64,000 nt of DNA, from positions 9,336,463-9,400,462 of the forward strand of contig CM072895.1 in assembly GCA_037013685.1 (NCBI GenBank), in the 5' to 3' direction. How positions within the stretch are numbered: position 1 is the first letter of the stretch; each line of letters starts with the position of its first letter. A program made the translations under genes and the position numbers. The DNA comes from Acridotheres tristis. Lineage: Eukaryota; Chordata; Aves; Passeriformes; Sturnidae. The notes beneath the pieces are model-generated. The model made no database searches. It had not been told where the DNA came from and worked only from the letters and a program-made list of their open reading frames with translations. This document shows positions 37,446-49,290 of this stretch, one piece after another.

Positions 37446-40400
37446 CGAAAAGGGCGTGCCTGGGGGGCTCGCTCTTGAAGGAGAGGTGCCGTTCTATTTT
37501 AGCTTTTCGCCCTGTTGAGAAACTCGATTAGTTTAGGCCGATTGCCTTGAAATTCACATGACGGTGAGAGTCGTCTCCCAACGTGGTCAGCTTGATAAGA
37601 GATAGTTTTGCGAAAATGAAATTAAAATTTTAAGAACGTGAATCAGTATCACAGTAAACACTTAAAAAGGCCAAATGATGGTAATCACCCAGCACTGCTC
37701 ACCTTTGTAAACTTTTGGAACAGGCAAAAGAGTATTCCAACTTATAATCTTCCGTCTTATTATAAAGGAGGATTTGAACAGAAAACGAATAAGCAGAAGT
37801 TGGTCTTATTTTAGGTCTAAGTCCATCTGCTGCCAAGGCCACAATCAAAACAGCCCATAGAAGAATCATGGTTTTGAATTATCCTGATAAAGATAGATCA
37901 CCTTTCTTAGCAATATAAATCAATGAAGCAAAAGACTTCACAGACTCACTCACAGACCCATGGAATGGCTTGGGTTGGAAAGCACCTTAGACATGAACCA
38001 CTTCCAACCCTCCTGCCATGGGCAGGGACAACTTCCACTAGGACAGGTTGCTCAGAGCCCTGTCCAACCTGGTCTTGTTGGAGTCCAGTGCCAAAAACAA
38101 ATCCAAAGCCTTGGAGATATTGTGCAACAGCTTTCACAGTTTCTTAAATGTGCATTGATTTTTCCTGTTTATTGTCATAATTTAAAACTTCAGATTATTT
38201 AAAAGCAAACTGGAATGTTTTAGTTACATGAATTTATGTCCCGTTGGACTTGGGTGATCCTTATGGGTCCCTTCCAACTCGAGCTGTTCCATGGCTCCGT
38301 TGTACTGTTAACAGTCCCTGTTCCAATTCAGGTCCAGTCCAGATGTATTTGTGTCCCGTATGGAAAAAAGAAGTGAAGTGAAAAGGCAGCCTGTGGGACA
38401 TTCCAAACAAGGAGAGTTTATCAGATGCATGGAGGAAAAGGCAAGGCCAATTTTCTTTGTAAATCACATACATTGAAGCTATAATGTTATTTTTTGGGGT
38501 CAGTATAATGTTACAGACTTGAAGTATCCCTGTCAGTATCAGCTCTGAAATTTCACTGTGTGATGGCTAAAAGCATTGTTCTGTACTCCTCTGTATTATT
38601 TTTTAGACTGTAAATTCCCTGCTTGAAACCTTAAGTTTAATTAGTTACATATTAGTTTGGCCAGAGCAGTGACACAATCCTGCATTTATCATTTTTTAGT
38701 GAACACAAGAAAACAGTTCAATAATATTGGATCTAAAATGCTTAATAGCTTCCTTTTGACTAATCCTTTCTGGCCTTGAAATTCATAATTCACATTAAGT
38801 TACTAATCTTATTTACTTCACCTAATCAATCACTTACTTTATTAAAAATACACTGCAGTGATTCTCAAATATCTTGAACTTCCACTCAGGAGTTTTTGTC
38901 AGCAGGCAGATTATATGTGGCAGGGAAGGCAAATCAACGGTATTAAAGCTGTAAAACTAAAGAAGAATCTTTTCTTGCAGGCAGAAGGCTTGGGCAGCAA
39001 GACATCAAAGGGAGGATTCACAAAGGATAAGGTAAAGGATGTTGGGACTGGACATGGTGGCAAGGCAAGGGTGTGGATTAACTTGTATTGTCACCGCCAG
39101 TGCTTCAGTCAAGAACACTTTGATACAAACCTGGTGTTCCTTATGCTGCATTTGAGTGTAAAGATCTTGGTTTACTGTTGGGATCTCATTCAGCCTTAAA
39201 ACTCCTGGCACTCTGGGTTTTTATTACCTTGTCCTTTCTCTGTGACAGCCTGGAAATTCCTTGCAGTTGGAGCATCTGTTCTGAACATTAAGTGGAAAGG
39301 GTTAAGCTCCTTTTACAGCATGGGAATACATTTGCAGTGATCAGCCAGCCTAGGGACGAGAGAATTCTATTTCACATTCTTTTATTTTGGTAAATCTTCA
39401 GTGTAAATCTGCCAAAGAGCATGTCTTTGAGATGGCTGAAGGCAAAAGGCTGCAGCTCCTCTTGAAGCTTCAGTAGAGATCTGCATAACTGGAGCAAAGC
39501 ATGTGCTGTGTCCTGAAAGAATCTATTCTGCCTCAGTGTGTGAATCCACTTCTCAGTGTGTTGCTGCTGTATTTTATTTGACAATTAAAGGGACTAAGTA
39601 ACACTATAAATTGAATCATGTTCCTCTAGGTTGACTTTGTTCTCTGTAATTGCATCCATTCGTTCTGGATTCTTACAAGGTCAGAGAACTGCCATCATGC
39701 CAGATTCTTTATGCTTTCTCTTCCAGACACTTGATTCAATTCTTAATGTTGAGATGGTGAAAGAAAAATCAGCAGAGGAGATAACACAGGTGATGGATTT
39801 AAATGGAATAAACTTTGCCTCAAATTTGTGCTTAATAGTAATCTACGTGTAAGGATGGAAATTTTACTTAGACTGAAAAATAAAACACAGCTGTGGATGT
39901 ATATTTACAAAAAGCATATTGCTATGGGTATCCACAGGAGAAGATAAAGTTTTCTCCATCTAGGTAAGTCCTCCTAGGATGTACTAGGAGGTACAGGTAC
40001 ACTGGGTATTGCCATCCTGCTGTGATGAAGAAAAAGACTGTCAACACAGAGGAGCATCATGCAAAGACTTGTCTTCTGTTGAAAATGTTTTGTACCTTCT
40101 TTATTAAAAAAAACACTACCACCAAAAAAAATCCAACCAAAAAAACCCAAACCAATCAAAAGGCATTAATGTGATTGTTGGGAAAAATGTGAGAAGCACT
40201 TCTACTGGTTAGTAAATTCTGAGCCACCTCTGAGCCCACTGCTTATTTCTGTTACCTGGTTGGAATCTGGCCTTTGGTACATCTGGAACCTTTGGAGAAG
40301 TATGTTGCATTAGCAGGAAAGTCAGTCAGGCTTGATTGAAAAATGACATCTCAAAGTGCTTACAAAGGTTAGCTGATATTTTAAAGCATTTAACATTACT

Positions 40401-43400
40401 GCTAAATGCTGGACTTAAGCTGTATCTCATCTTCTTTGTTTCCTACAGATTTGGAATCAGTATTTTTCTGCAAAAGACACCGTTTATGCTGTTATTCCTG
40501 TAAGTAGTTCCTCTATAGTTCTGCACTTGAGAAGCCAGCATACAGAGCTTTCCTTTCCAACTGAGATTCTGCTGCTTTTAAAAGCAGTCATTGAAGGAAA
40601 ATGAGGTTTCAAGAACAAACTTACTTTCTGAACTGAGTGATTTTATTGCCCAAACAAAGGCTTCGGTTTTCGGAAATGCATACCACTTTTTTCTCACTCT
40701 AAGGAGTCTCAGTAAATCAAGGACCTTTTTCTGCACACCTGACTTGAATTTCCAGGCTTATTTTATTATAAGCATCCAACACTTTTCACAAGGCCCTCGT
40801 GTTTATTAAGTAGCATTTGTATTTTCAGAGTTATTTTTCTCAGAGTTGTTTCCTTGCCCTCTTCCCCGCAGCACAGGCAGCTGCCTCAAGGTTAGTGTGG
40901 CAGTCCTAGAGCACTTGGCTGGTGACTTACATGTGGCTAATCACTCAGGACTTACTTTCATACATTTACAATTATTGGCGGCACTGTCTTTCTTGAGATT
41001 GTTGGGTGTTTCCTGAGATAAAATCATACTTCTTACTCCTAATAACTTTTCCAGATGTTAATTGTTCTTAGTTTGCATTAGGCTGAAAGAGGCTTTTTTC
41101 ACTTTGGGGATTTCTCTTTATTCTTTTCTTCAGGGTCATTCTTTGATTGTGATCTCTTAAATCTGTCTTTTCACAACTGTGTGTTCCTTGAGTTCTTGAA
41201 GCCTCATTTAGATCTGGGCTCTGATTTGTAATTGTATTTGGCCCTTTGAACTGCAGCTGAATTCAATGGGAGGCACTGTTCTAAACCTGTGATGTGCTGT
41301 ATGCTCTGAAAATGGAAGTGTGGGATTTGAAGTCAAGCAGCTTCGTGTTTCGGCTTTCCCCACATGTGGATGTTGTGAAAATATTTTGACTTACACTTTT
41401 ACTGTAGCAGAGGGCCAAAGCCAGGGACTCCAGTTAAAATGATCTAGGTCTTTCATTATTGGGGCTGGCACTGTGCTTTGGTGCACTGTTTTAGGAGGAG
41501 TGTTGGAAGCTTTTTAAGACTTCAATGCAAACCAGATCCCAGGCACATTAGGAAGCAGTTCATGGTGTCATCGAGGGGAAAAAAACCCCTTTGTCTTTTG
41601 CCAGAAGCTTTTTGTTGGCTGAAAGAAAGGCCTTGCATAATTCTCCAGTGCTCAAAAGTACACGCAGAGGAATTTCTTGTTGATGAATGGCATGTGTTTT
41701 CTTTCCTGAACACCTAAGAGTAGGTAATAATATAGTGCTGGGAAGCAAAAAAGAAAAAAACAAAAAAAAACTGGGCAAAAGACTGGGGGAAACACAGAGA
41801 ACATGGGAATGAAATTGCCAGGTTTCATCAGGGCTGAAATAAGGTTGTGGTTTTAATTTAAACCTAAGCAATAAGTATGTTATTGAGTGTATCTATGGAC
41901 TGCATTTTTATACTGAAGAACAGATGACAATGATGTAAATCCACAATTTGGAGCCAGGGATGTGTTGTCTCACTCAGCTGTTGACACTACATGATGCAGT
42001 GGAGCAATTGCTGAAAAAGGATGTAATGTAAGCCTCAGGCTTGGGGCCCTCACATCCAAGGAATGAAGTTCTGGATCCAGGGATTTTGCTGCTGCATCTT
42101 AGAGACAGCCTTGTTAGAATGGGATGCTGGTGACTTTTAGGTAAATAAGAACTAAATGTGGCTTTCCATGCACTCATTGCCATCTGTCCCTACAGCGGGA
42201 CCTTCTCCAGATGGAAGCTGTACCCTCTAAAGGTTAATGAGGTGATTGTGAACAGCTCTGCATCCATATTTGTGTTATGAAAATTGAACTTCTCTTTCTC
42301 TTTCCCCCAAGGCAGACAAGTTTGATTTGATGTGGAAGAGAGCCCAGAGCTGTCCATCGGTAAGTGCAGCAGTTTGTGGCTGTAGAGCTGTAATGCTTTT
42401 CTTCAAAGCCTGATCCATTAACTTTTGACTCTCTTGTGTTCATACCCATTGTATCAGCCTGATTAGTAAAATCCAGGTGTTCAGACACTTGTCCTGGTGC
42501 TCAGATAAAGCAGTGCCTATTCATATGTATGAAACAGTTTAATCTAGATAGAAGAGATGGAGGGCTGGGAGAACAGCAGCACAAAATCTCCCAGGGAATG
42601 GAGACTTTACTGGGATGGATTAGTCCTACCTACTTCACTTGCCAAGAGCAAGATCAAATGTATCTGACTTCCTGAGCTACTTGGAGATTGGAAAGTTATT
42701 TATAGCCTGAAGTGCATTTCTGTACAGTTCACTGGCATTCAGTCAGGTATCCTGCAAGATTTTCTGTTCCCATGGTGTCCTTCCCTTGGTGTGGGAAAAC
42801 AAGCAGGTCTGTAGCCTGTGGAGCTGTAAATGTCTAGAGGGAAGGTGCTTGCTGCCTGTTCTGGGGCAGCTGATAAAATGACAGGATTAAATGCTCTGCT
42901 CCTTACCTTATATTTGACAGTTTCTGCTGTTAGTTTTCTAGGTGAGAACAGAAAGGTCAGAAAGGTCTGAGTGTTCTCCGCTATCCTTTTTATGTCTCAA
43001 AATACTGATAAAAGTATTTGTCAAGATACTTGCTAATGAATTAATACTGATAAGGTAATTCTGCTTTATTGTGTGCTTTGAAGTCTGGTTCTTGCTGTCC
43101 TGTCACTTGTGGTGGGGCAAAAAACCTCTTTTTTCTGTTGTAGTTCTCTCACTAAAGCATTAATGCTGGAGGCCAGTGTGACATAGGCATCATTTTGATC
43201 TATGTAAGGAAAAATTGGTTTGGTTTTTTTATCATTTCTCTGCAGTTTCTGTATGCTTTGCCAAGAAAAGAAGGCTATGAGTTCTTTGTGGGGCAGTGGT
43301 CTGGAACAGAATTACACTTCACTTCCCTGATAAATGTTCAGGTAAGTGTTTGAGATAAAAAGTTTAAAGTTTACTTAGGATCCAGAAATAGATAATATCA

Positions 43401-45129
43401 GCATATTGCAATATATAGGATTTACTAAATAGTTTAGCCAACAGGTTGTCCAGCTTAACTTGAATAGAACTATCATAACAAAAGCTGTTATTAATTATGG
43501 TTTAATTGTACATTAGTTACAGGTAAATTAGTAAAGTTATAGGTATTAAGTGTCTCTCTAGTGTAGAGGAGAATGAGGTAGAAAATCAGTAGTCTCAAAA
43601 CATGAGAAAGAGCCAAGCTTTTTAGAACTGTTTGTGCAAGCTACTTAAAATAGCAGTAGATGCTGTAAGATGAAATGTCTTGCTAAAAATTGTGGGTTCT
43701 TTTAAATGCAAAGTGGTCTCTAGTCAAGGAAAAAAACAACCTAACTCTGAAAATCCCTTGTTTTCTGTAAAGAATAATGAACTTCTAATTAGAACTGAAG
43801 CTTAAGCCCTGGGAAGTAACTGCCTCTGTGGCAGTTAACACTCAAAGTTTTGTAATCAAGCACCCAAATCTGCAGTGGAGTGAAGGTTTTTATGGGATAC
43901 TGACAGGTTTCTTTGTCTCATTCAGACCCAAGGTGAAACTGCTCCAAGCCAGTTGGTCTTGTACCATTATCCTGATCTGCAGAAGGAGAAAGGGATAGTA
44001 CTAATGACAGCAGAGATGGACTCCAAGTTCTTGGTAAGAGAACTCTGCTCATTGGCTTCTTTCATTTATGCTGCAACTCCTTCTACAGTTTTGAATTAAA
44101 ATCAAATTACAGTGAAGCCTTTCAAAGACTGTTTGCCAAAGAATGCTCTCACTGTCTTTTTTAACCTAATGTACTTAAGGCTAGGGAAAGCCAGAAGGGA
44201 ATCATCAGTCTTTGGTGATTTCAGTTTATGCCTTTTTTTTAATATGAGTATTACAGCTGATCATTGTAAAAGAACAGAGCTTCTGTTTTTCTTACTAAGA
44301 GAAGCAAATTTAAATTAAAGCTATTGCTAACAGCAAACAAGTTAAAACTGTTTCGAAGCTTAATTCTTTAATTTGTCAAAGCAGGAGACTCCAGAGTTGT
44401 ATGTTCAGTTTGTGCACACCTGTGCTCTTTCCCTCTGTGTGGGCACACCATTACTGTCATAACTGTACCAGTGCCTGGACGGGTGGTACTGGGCACTGTA
44501 ATGGTGCAACAAGATGATTAAAATATCCCTCCTCTAACTGACCTCCTGTCACCCCTTCTGAAACAATGAGTGGAGTAACTGGTAAAGCTTTTCTTTTTCC
44601 CTGTTGGATCTCAGAGCAAGCAATCAATCTTTGCAAGTAGGTCAGCTGTAAGATAGGAAAGATGAGGACTTGGTGCATCTTGGAATGGGCAGGGATCACA
44701 AAAGACACACTTGACCTCTGTGAGGCAGATGCACAGCAGGAGAGTTGCTAAAACACGTGGTGCTGAAGTGTTTGAAGTAGGTCAGGAGCCACAGGGAGGT
44801 GGTTTGTTAAGAGATTTACTGAACTAAGATGACTTGGAGTTGAGCCACGTGGTAAGTAGGACTGTAGCATTTGTTTTCCAGTGGGACATGGCACAGCCCC
44901 ACCCTGATGGTAACTGCTCTGCTCTCACTCCCAGGTGGTCCATGATGCCCAGTGCTTGGCCAACCAGGTGCAGCTGTTCTATGCCACGGATCGCTCCGAG
45001 ACCTACGGATTAGTGGAGACCTTCAACCACAGATCCAGTGAATTTAAATACATGTCAGTTATAGCAGAGCTTGAGCAAAGTGGGCTTGGAAAAGAACTGA
45101 GACCTGGGCAGGCTTCTGACAAGTCATAG
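37190..45129 (+). CDS. ATPAF1: ATP synthase mitochondrial F1 complex assembly factor 1 (9 exons, 311 aa)
   Basis: Matrix chaperone of the Atp11 family; by established knowledge it binds free F1 beta subunits until they pair with alpha in the catalytic F1 head. Exons: 37190-37404, 38332-38440, 38981-39031, 39727-39789, 40449-40499, 42312-42359, 43246-43341, 43926-44033, 44935-45129; total 936 nt in one frame. The first 50 residues have several Arg and no Asp/Glu, as a mitochondrial presequence should; a GTGTGT stretch there comes from GGGAAC repeats. Family landmarks are [17 protein letters not shown] (exon 1), [19 protein letters not shown] (exon 2), GGFTKDK (exon 3), [17 protein letters not shown] (exon 7), TAEMDSKF (exon 8) and [11 protein letters not shown] then [17 protein letters not shown] (exon 9). 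Human ATPAF1 is 328 aa; the difference is mainly in the presequence. The intron after exon 2 has a GC donor (AAG|GCAAGG). Confidence 0.95.
37952..38110 (-). mobile_element. CR1 LINE 3' fragment, ATPAF1 intron 1
   Basis: ATGGAATGGCTTGGGTTGGA, CTGCCATGGGCAGGGACAAC and GGTTGCTCAGAGCCCTGTCC match the reverse complement of the avian CR1 3' region. It is truncated at both ends and non-functional. Confidence 0.88.
38242..38300 (+). mobile_element. CR1 LINE tail next to the ATPAF1 exon 2 acceptor
   Basis: GTTGGACTTGGGTGATCCTT and GGGTCCCTTCCAACTCGAG are the sense CR1 3' terminus. It lies opposite in orientation to the CR1 piece 130 bp upstream. It ends about 30 bp before the AG acceptor at 38330-38331. 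Confidence 0.8.
39970..39991. repeat. Perfect 8-bp inverted repeat with 6-nt loop
   Basis: CCTCCTAG, a GATGTA spacer, then CTAGGAGG, in ATPAF1 intron 4. A small hairpin of no evident function. Confidence 0.75.
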
Positions 45130-45420
45130 AGCCTGGCCTGTGGTGAGAGGAGCCAACAGCAGGCAGGAGGTCCTAGGACGGGTGGTCCAGTGTCTTCCGT
45201 TTTACAGCTTGGATTTAGCTACGGAAAGAGTCTGCAGACATCCTGGGAGAGTGACAGTCAAGCCTGTCTGGCACTGATGCAAGATGAGGACTTGGGCCAT
45301 TTGAACAACAGTAACTAATTGCCAAAAAATGGAGCCCAGTACTTCAGTCTAACTTCATCAGAAAGAGCCATTTTCCTTATCCTGTAATTTCCTGCTGCCT
45401 GCTGGATTGTGGAAATCTGA

Positions 45421-45426
45421 AATAAA
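45421..45426 (+). terminator. ATPAF1: Polyadenylation signal of ATPAF1
   Basis: AATAAA, 292 nt after the stop codon, in GAAATAAAGTGA. It gives a compact 3' UTR of about 310 nt. Confidence 0.6.
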
Positions 45427-46654
45427 GTGACAGAAGGGGAACTATGTAACAGGCTGTACTGACATCAGGAAAGAGATGACAACCAATGTTTCTTCTCAGT
45501 AAACGCATTTTAAGTGCCCTCCACCATTATAATTGCATGGTTCAGTGCTTTTTAATCTGTGTGGAATTCATACAGGCTTGCACATCCAGAAGAAAGAATA
45601 GGAGCAATGGTCTAAGACAGACACCTCTTTGTTTCTTTGTGAGGTTTCTTACAGAGATGTATATTGTGGTCTGAACTTTTCTCAGGATTAAAAAACCAGA
45701 GTCACTAGATTTGTTCTGGGAATTTTCTGCTTCTTAATTGATGTATTAATTGTATCCTATTGTGATGTTTCTGTCTTTGAGATGTTTTTGAGCAGTATGA
45801 ACATGGTTTAATTTTTTTAGTATATTTTTAATAGTGTAGAGGAATCATTGCATGTTCTACAGGATTATTTTTTCTCAGGCTGACATCTAGTCAGCCAACT
45901 CACAAATGGCATTTGGAGGAACAAAAAATAACTCTTGTTCCCACTTCAGGAAAGTACTATCCATAATAAAGGAAAGATGGACTGGCATAGTGACAGAGAG
46001 AGTCGCCAGACAGCTTCTTGTTTGTCAAGTGAAAAAAATATCATACCAAGGTATGAGCACACGGAGCTGCTTTAACACAGCAGTGTTGGTAAGAGCCTGG
46101 CTTTACAGACTGCAGCAGATTGGGGGTTGTAAACCTGCCCCCAGCAAAAGAATCCCAAAACTGATCCTTTGAGCTTTTCTTGTGTTCATTCCCAGCAGAG
46201 GCAGGCACACATCCATGGACAAGGACACTGCAGCAGTGTAATGTGCAGTCTGTGGGGTTTACCAGCACTGCCACCACTGCACAGGGGTACACAGGATACA
46301 GGATAGCCAGGAGCTTCCAGGAGCTACAGTGAAATACTTCCCATGTCTACACCGAACCCCCAGCACTAACTCATCCTTAGCACTAATTATCTCTGGGCCA
46401 CATTGCACCTTGTCAGCCTGCTGGAGCTGGCAAACATTCATTCCTTCCTTTACCAGAGAAAGGGGAAAGAAGGATCTGCTGTTTTCTCTCTGTTGGAGGG
46501 CATGACTGGTATCAATATCTTCATTAACCACAACCTGATATGACGCTGTGATGAGTTGTGAAGGTTTCTTGCAGCATCCTTTTGCTGCGTAGTTGTAGGA
46601 TCCTGTTGCTGTAATGCCCACTGTCATTCTCTACTTTCTCAGCCCATTCTTTGC

Positions 46655-46712
46655 ACTACATGGCTTTTGAAGGGTCCCTTCCAACCCAGCCCTTTCTCTG
46701 ATTTTATGACAT
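46655..46712 (+). mobile_element. CR1 LINE tail fragment
   Basis: TTGAAGGGTCCCTTCCAACC followed by a degenerate TGATTTTATGAC end is the sense CR1 3' terminus. Only about 60 bp can be recognised. Confidence 0.7.
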
Positions 46713-48654
46713 GAACACTTCAGCTGAGCACTAAAACTACATAGTGCAGTTTTCTGTTGAGGTCTATTTTACCACAAACTCTTAGATGTTAGGTGTGAAC
46801 TCCTATCCATTCAGGAAATTGCAGCATGTTTCTAGAAGAGGCAGATCTTTTCTTGGGGCCTTACTAAAAGGAGATGGTCTTGCTCTCTGGTAATGTTCAC
46901 TGAGTGTGTACAGAGCAGTCTGCAGAGCAGGGGAATAATCAGTCAGAGAAGGCGTGGCTAGGGCTGTGATAATCTGAACAGCAACTCCCCTTTATTAAAA
47001 GGCATTTCTACTTCTGGTTTATAGTGTTCATGCTCCATTTATCATTTTTCCTTAGCTGATAGAAGGGCTGCTTTGATTAATTATTTACTTCCTGTTTTGA
47101 ACATGTTGAAGTTGCTGCATTCATCTTTAATGTAACATTTCTGAGAGTGAAATCTAAGGATTCCAAATCTATACCTCAGCCTCTTTCTGAGCATAAAAAA
47201 TTCAGATTCTCAGGTATAAGGCTGTAGTGATCACTACCTGTAATTCTGAGTGGGGTTTTTTTCAAACTACCATGTAATTTTTTCCTAAAATAATAGTTTC
47301 TATGGGGCTTTAAAAAAAGCAGAAATGGCCAGTGATGAGTCTGAAAGTGGGATGAAGACCCACAATAAAAAGGTCTAACAGAATCTCTCGGGTCTAATCC
47401 TCTGCCCCAGTGAATGACTGCTGCACGGCAGAGTAACCCAGCTGAAGAACTGGCCCTACAAACCACCTGTGCTGCAGAAACCAGCAATGATTTGTGGCTG
47501 TGTGGCTTCTCCAGTGCCTGGGACACACTTGTGGATGAACTGTGCTGTCTGGCACAGCCATGGCATGGGCTGATTTAGGGCATGGATGGGCACTACAAGC
47601 TGCAAGAGTGGACACAGACGCCCGGGGCTGTCTGGCTTTGTGCAAATCAGCAGCTGCGCCAGTTTTAAGCCAGTAAAAACTCACATAGAATTTGTAAGAT
47701 TTGACACCCCTAGGATGTATGCTGAGCCTTAGGGCTGGTGAAGACTAATGCTGTTAGGCTTGGCATGGGGAGAGGGGTAACAGAGGGAGAAGGTGGCTGT
47801 GGGATTCATGTGCCATCCTGCCACTAGAGGGAAGGTTTGTCTCCTTATTCTGAGCCTCTCTGCTCAGCTTTGTGAACTTTGTGAGTTGTGTGCTGAGAAC
47901 CATGTAGATAGTCAGGCTGCTCCATGGTCCATAACAAGCTGGGTTGTGCTGAGTTCAGCTCATGTTCCACCAGCCCCATGTCCTAGATCCCACCTGAGCT
48001 GCCTTGGGAGGGCAAACATCCTGCAGTAATTTCCCATCATGTTTTACTGATTGCCAGTCTTTTCTGGGCCAGGATCTTTGCAAGATGGATGTGCCTGGTT
48101 TTAGTAGCTGTCAAATGGGCACGTTCAGGGAGAAGAAGCCTGAGACTCCCATGGCCCCGTATAAACTTCAGCCCCTGCAGCATCCTGCAGCAAGGACTTG
48201 CTGGCTGAAGCAGGTGCTGTAGGAGCCCCCTCAGAGCTGGATGTGGTCTGCCTCCAGCTGGAGGAAAGCCCAGGACCGAGATGTGGCAGGAATTCCCGCT
48301 AGGAGTGGTGGAGCAAGTTTTGCAGGCAGAGGCTCTTTGTTACCAGCATCTCAAACCTCTGGCTTGCCCACCCACCCCTGTCACCCTGGGGAGATAAACC
48401 CAGATCCCATCCTGCTCCCGAGGGAGGAGGGTGGCAGTCGAAGAAATCAAGGAAGTGCAGATTGATGGGCAACGTTCTTACCCTTCCTTAAAATGATGAC
48501 TCCAGTGCTTTTTCATCTGCACTTGCCTTAGAAAATGGCAAGACTCCAGTGCCCTCTGATCCACGGCTGAAGAATTTCTCACTCCTTGTCTCTGAGTTTG
48601 TCAGGCATGGTAGAGCAGAGCAAGAGAACTGACTGTTCCTGACACTGCACTGGG

Positions 48655-48757
48655 GTTAGGGGTGGTGCTGGGGGATGGCTGCAATGGTTAGGGGTGGTGC
48701 TTGGTGAGGGGCTTGCCTTAGGGGTGGTGGTGGGGAGGGCATAGGGTTAGGGGGTAC
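48655..48757. repeat. G-rich imperfect tandem repeat, GGTTAGGGGTGGTG core
   Basis: The core TTAGGGGTGGTG recurs three times, spaced about 30-35 bp apart, and a fourth TTAGGGGG ends the run. Plus-strand G runs could form G-quadruplexes. The TTAGGG matches are interspersed, so this is not a telomeric array. Confidence 0.65.
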
Positions 48758-49030
48758 TGTTGTGAAAAATTGGGTAAATATTTGCTTATGTCTTTGTGCA
48801 GTTAGCCATTTGTTGTGTAATTAATTAATAGGTTAATGAAATTAGTGGTCCAGATGGGAGTAGTGATGTCATGCTTTGTCAGGTTAATTGTTTGTTAGTT
48901 TCATGTGCAGCGCTGATTAGGGTTTCTGTATAATCTGAATAAAAACCCTGTGGTCCATTGTGGCAGCTAGAATATCCTGTGATATGGGACTAAGATGGCG
49001 GCCTGCGGGAAGCCATGTGATACCTGACAT
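48757..49030 (+). mobile_element. Possible solo LTR of an endogenous retrovirus
   Basis: The block starts TGTTGTGAAAAATTGGG, has a TATAA-like motif at about 48929, an AATAAA at about 48938-48943 and ends near ACCTGACA. So it has TG...CA ends and internal promoter and polyadenylation-like signals in the right order. I see no clear target-site duplication, no convincing primer-binding site and no gag/pol/env frames beside it. It could instead be unrelated AT-rich sequence. Confidence 0.3.
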
Positions 49031-49159
49031 ATATGGTGGCCCCACTAGAAAATTTCAGGCTGCCATGGAGTAAATATTTTTATTTAAATAATAATTTAAA
49101 GTTGTTTTGTTTTTGTTTTTACTCCCAGGGAGCCTGAACGTTTCTACTGCTGCATTTTT

Positions 49160-49290
49160 ATTTTAAAGCTAGAAAGAAAAACAAAGTCAAAAATAAAGTT
49201 AGAGAGAAAAAGAAATAGAGTTAGGAAGAAAAAGAAATGGAGTTAGACACAGAGTTAGAGAGAAAGAGTGAGAGAAATAGTTAGACAAAA
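49160..49290. repeat. Purine-rich degenerate tandem repeat
   Basis: Units like GTTAGAGAGAAAAAGAAATA (about 20 bp) recur with drift, for example GAGTTAGGAAGAAAAAGAAA and GAGTTAGACACAGAGTTAG. This is simple-sequence DNA. Confidence 0.75.
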
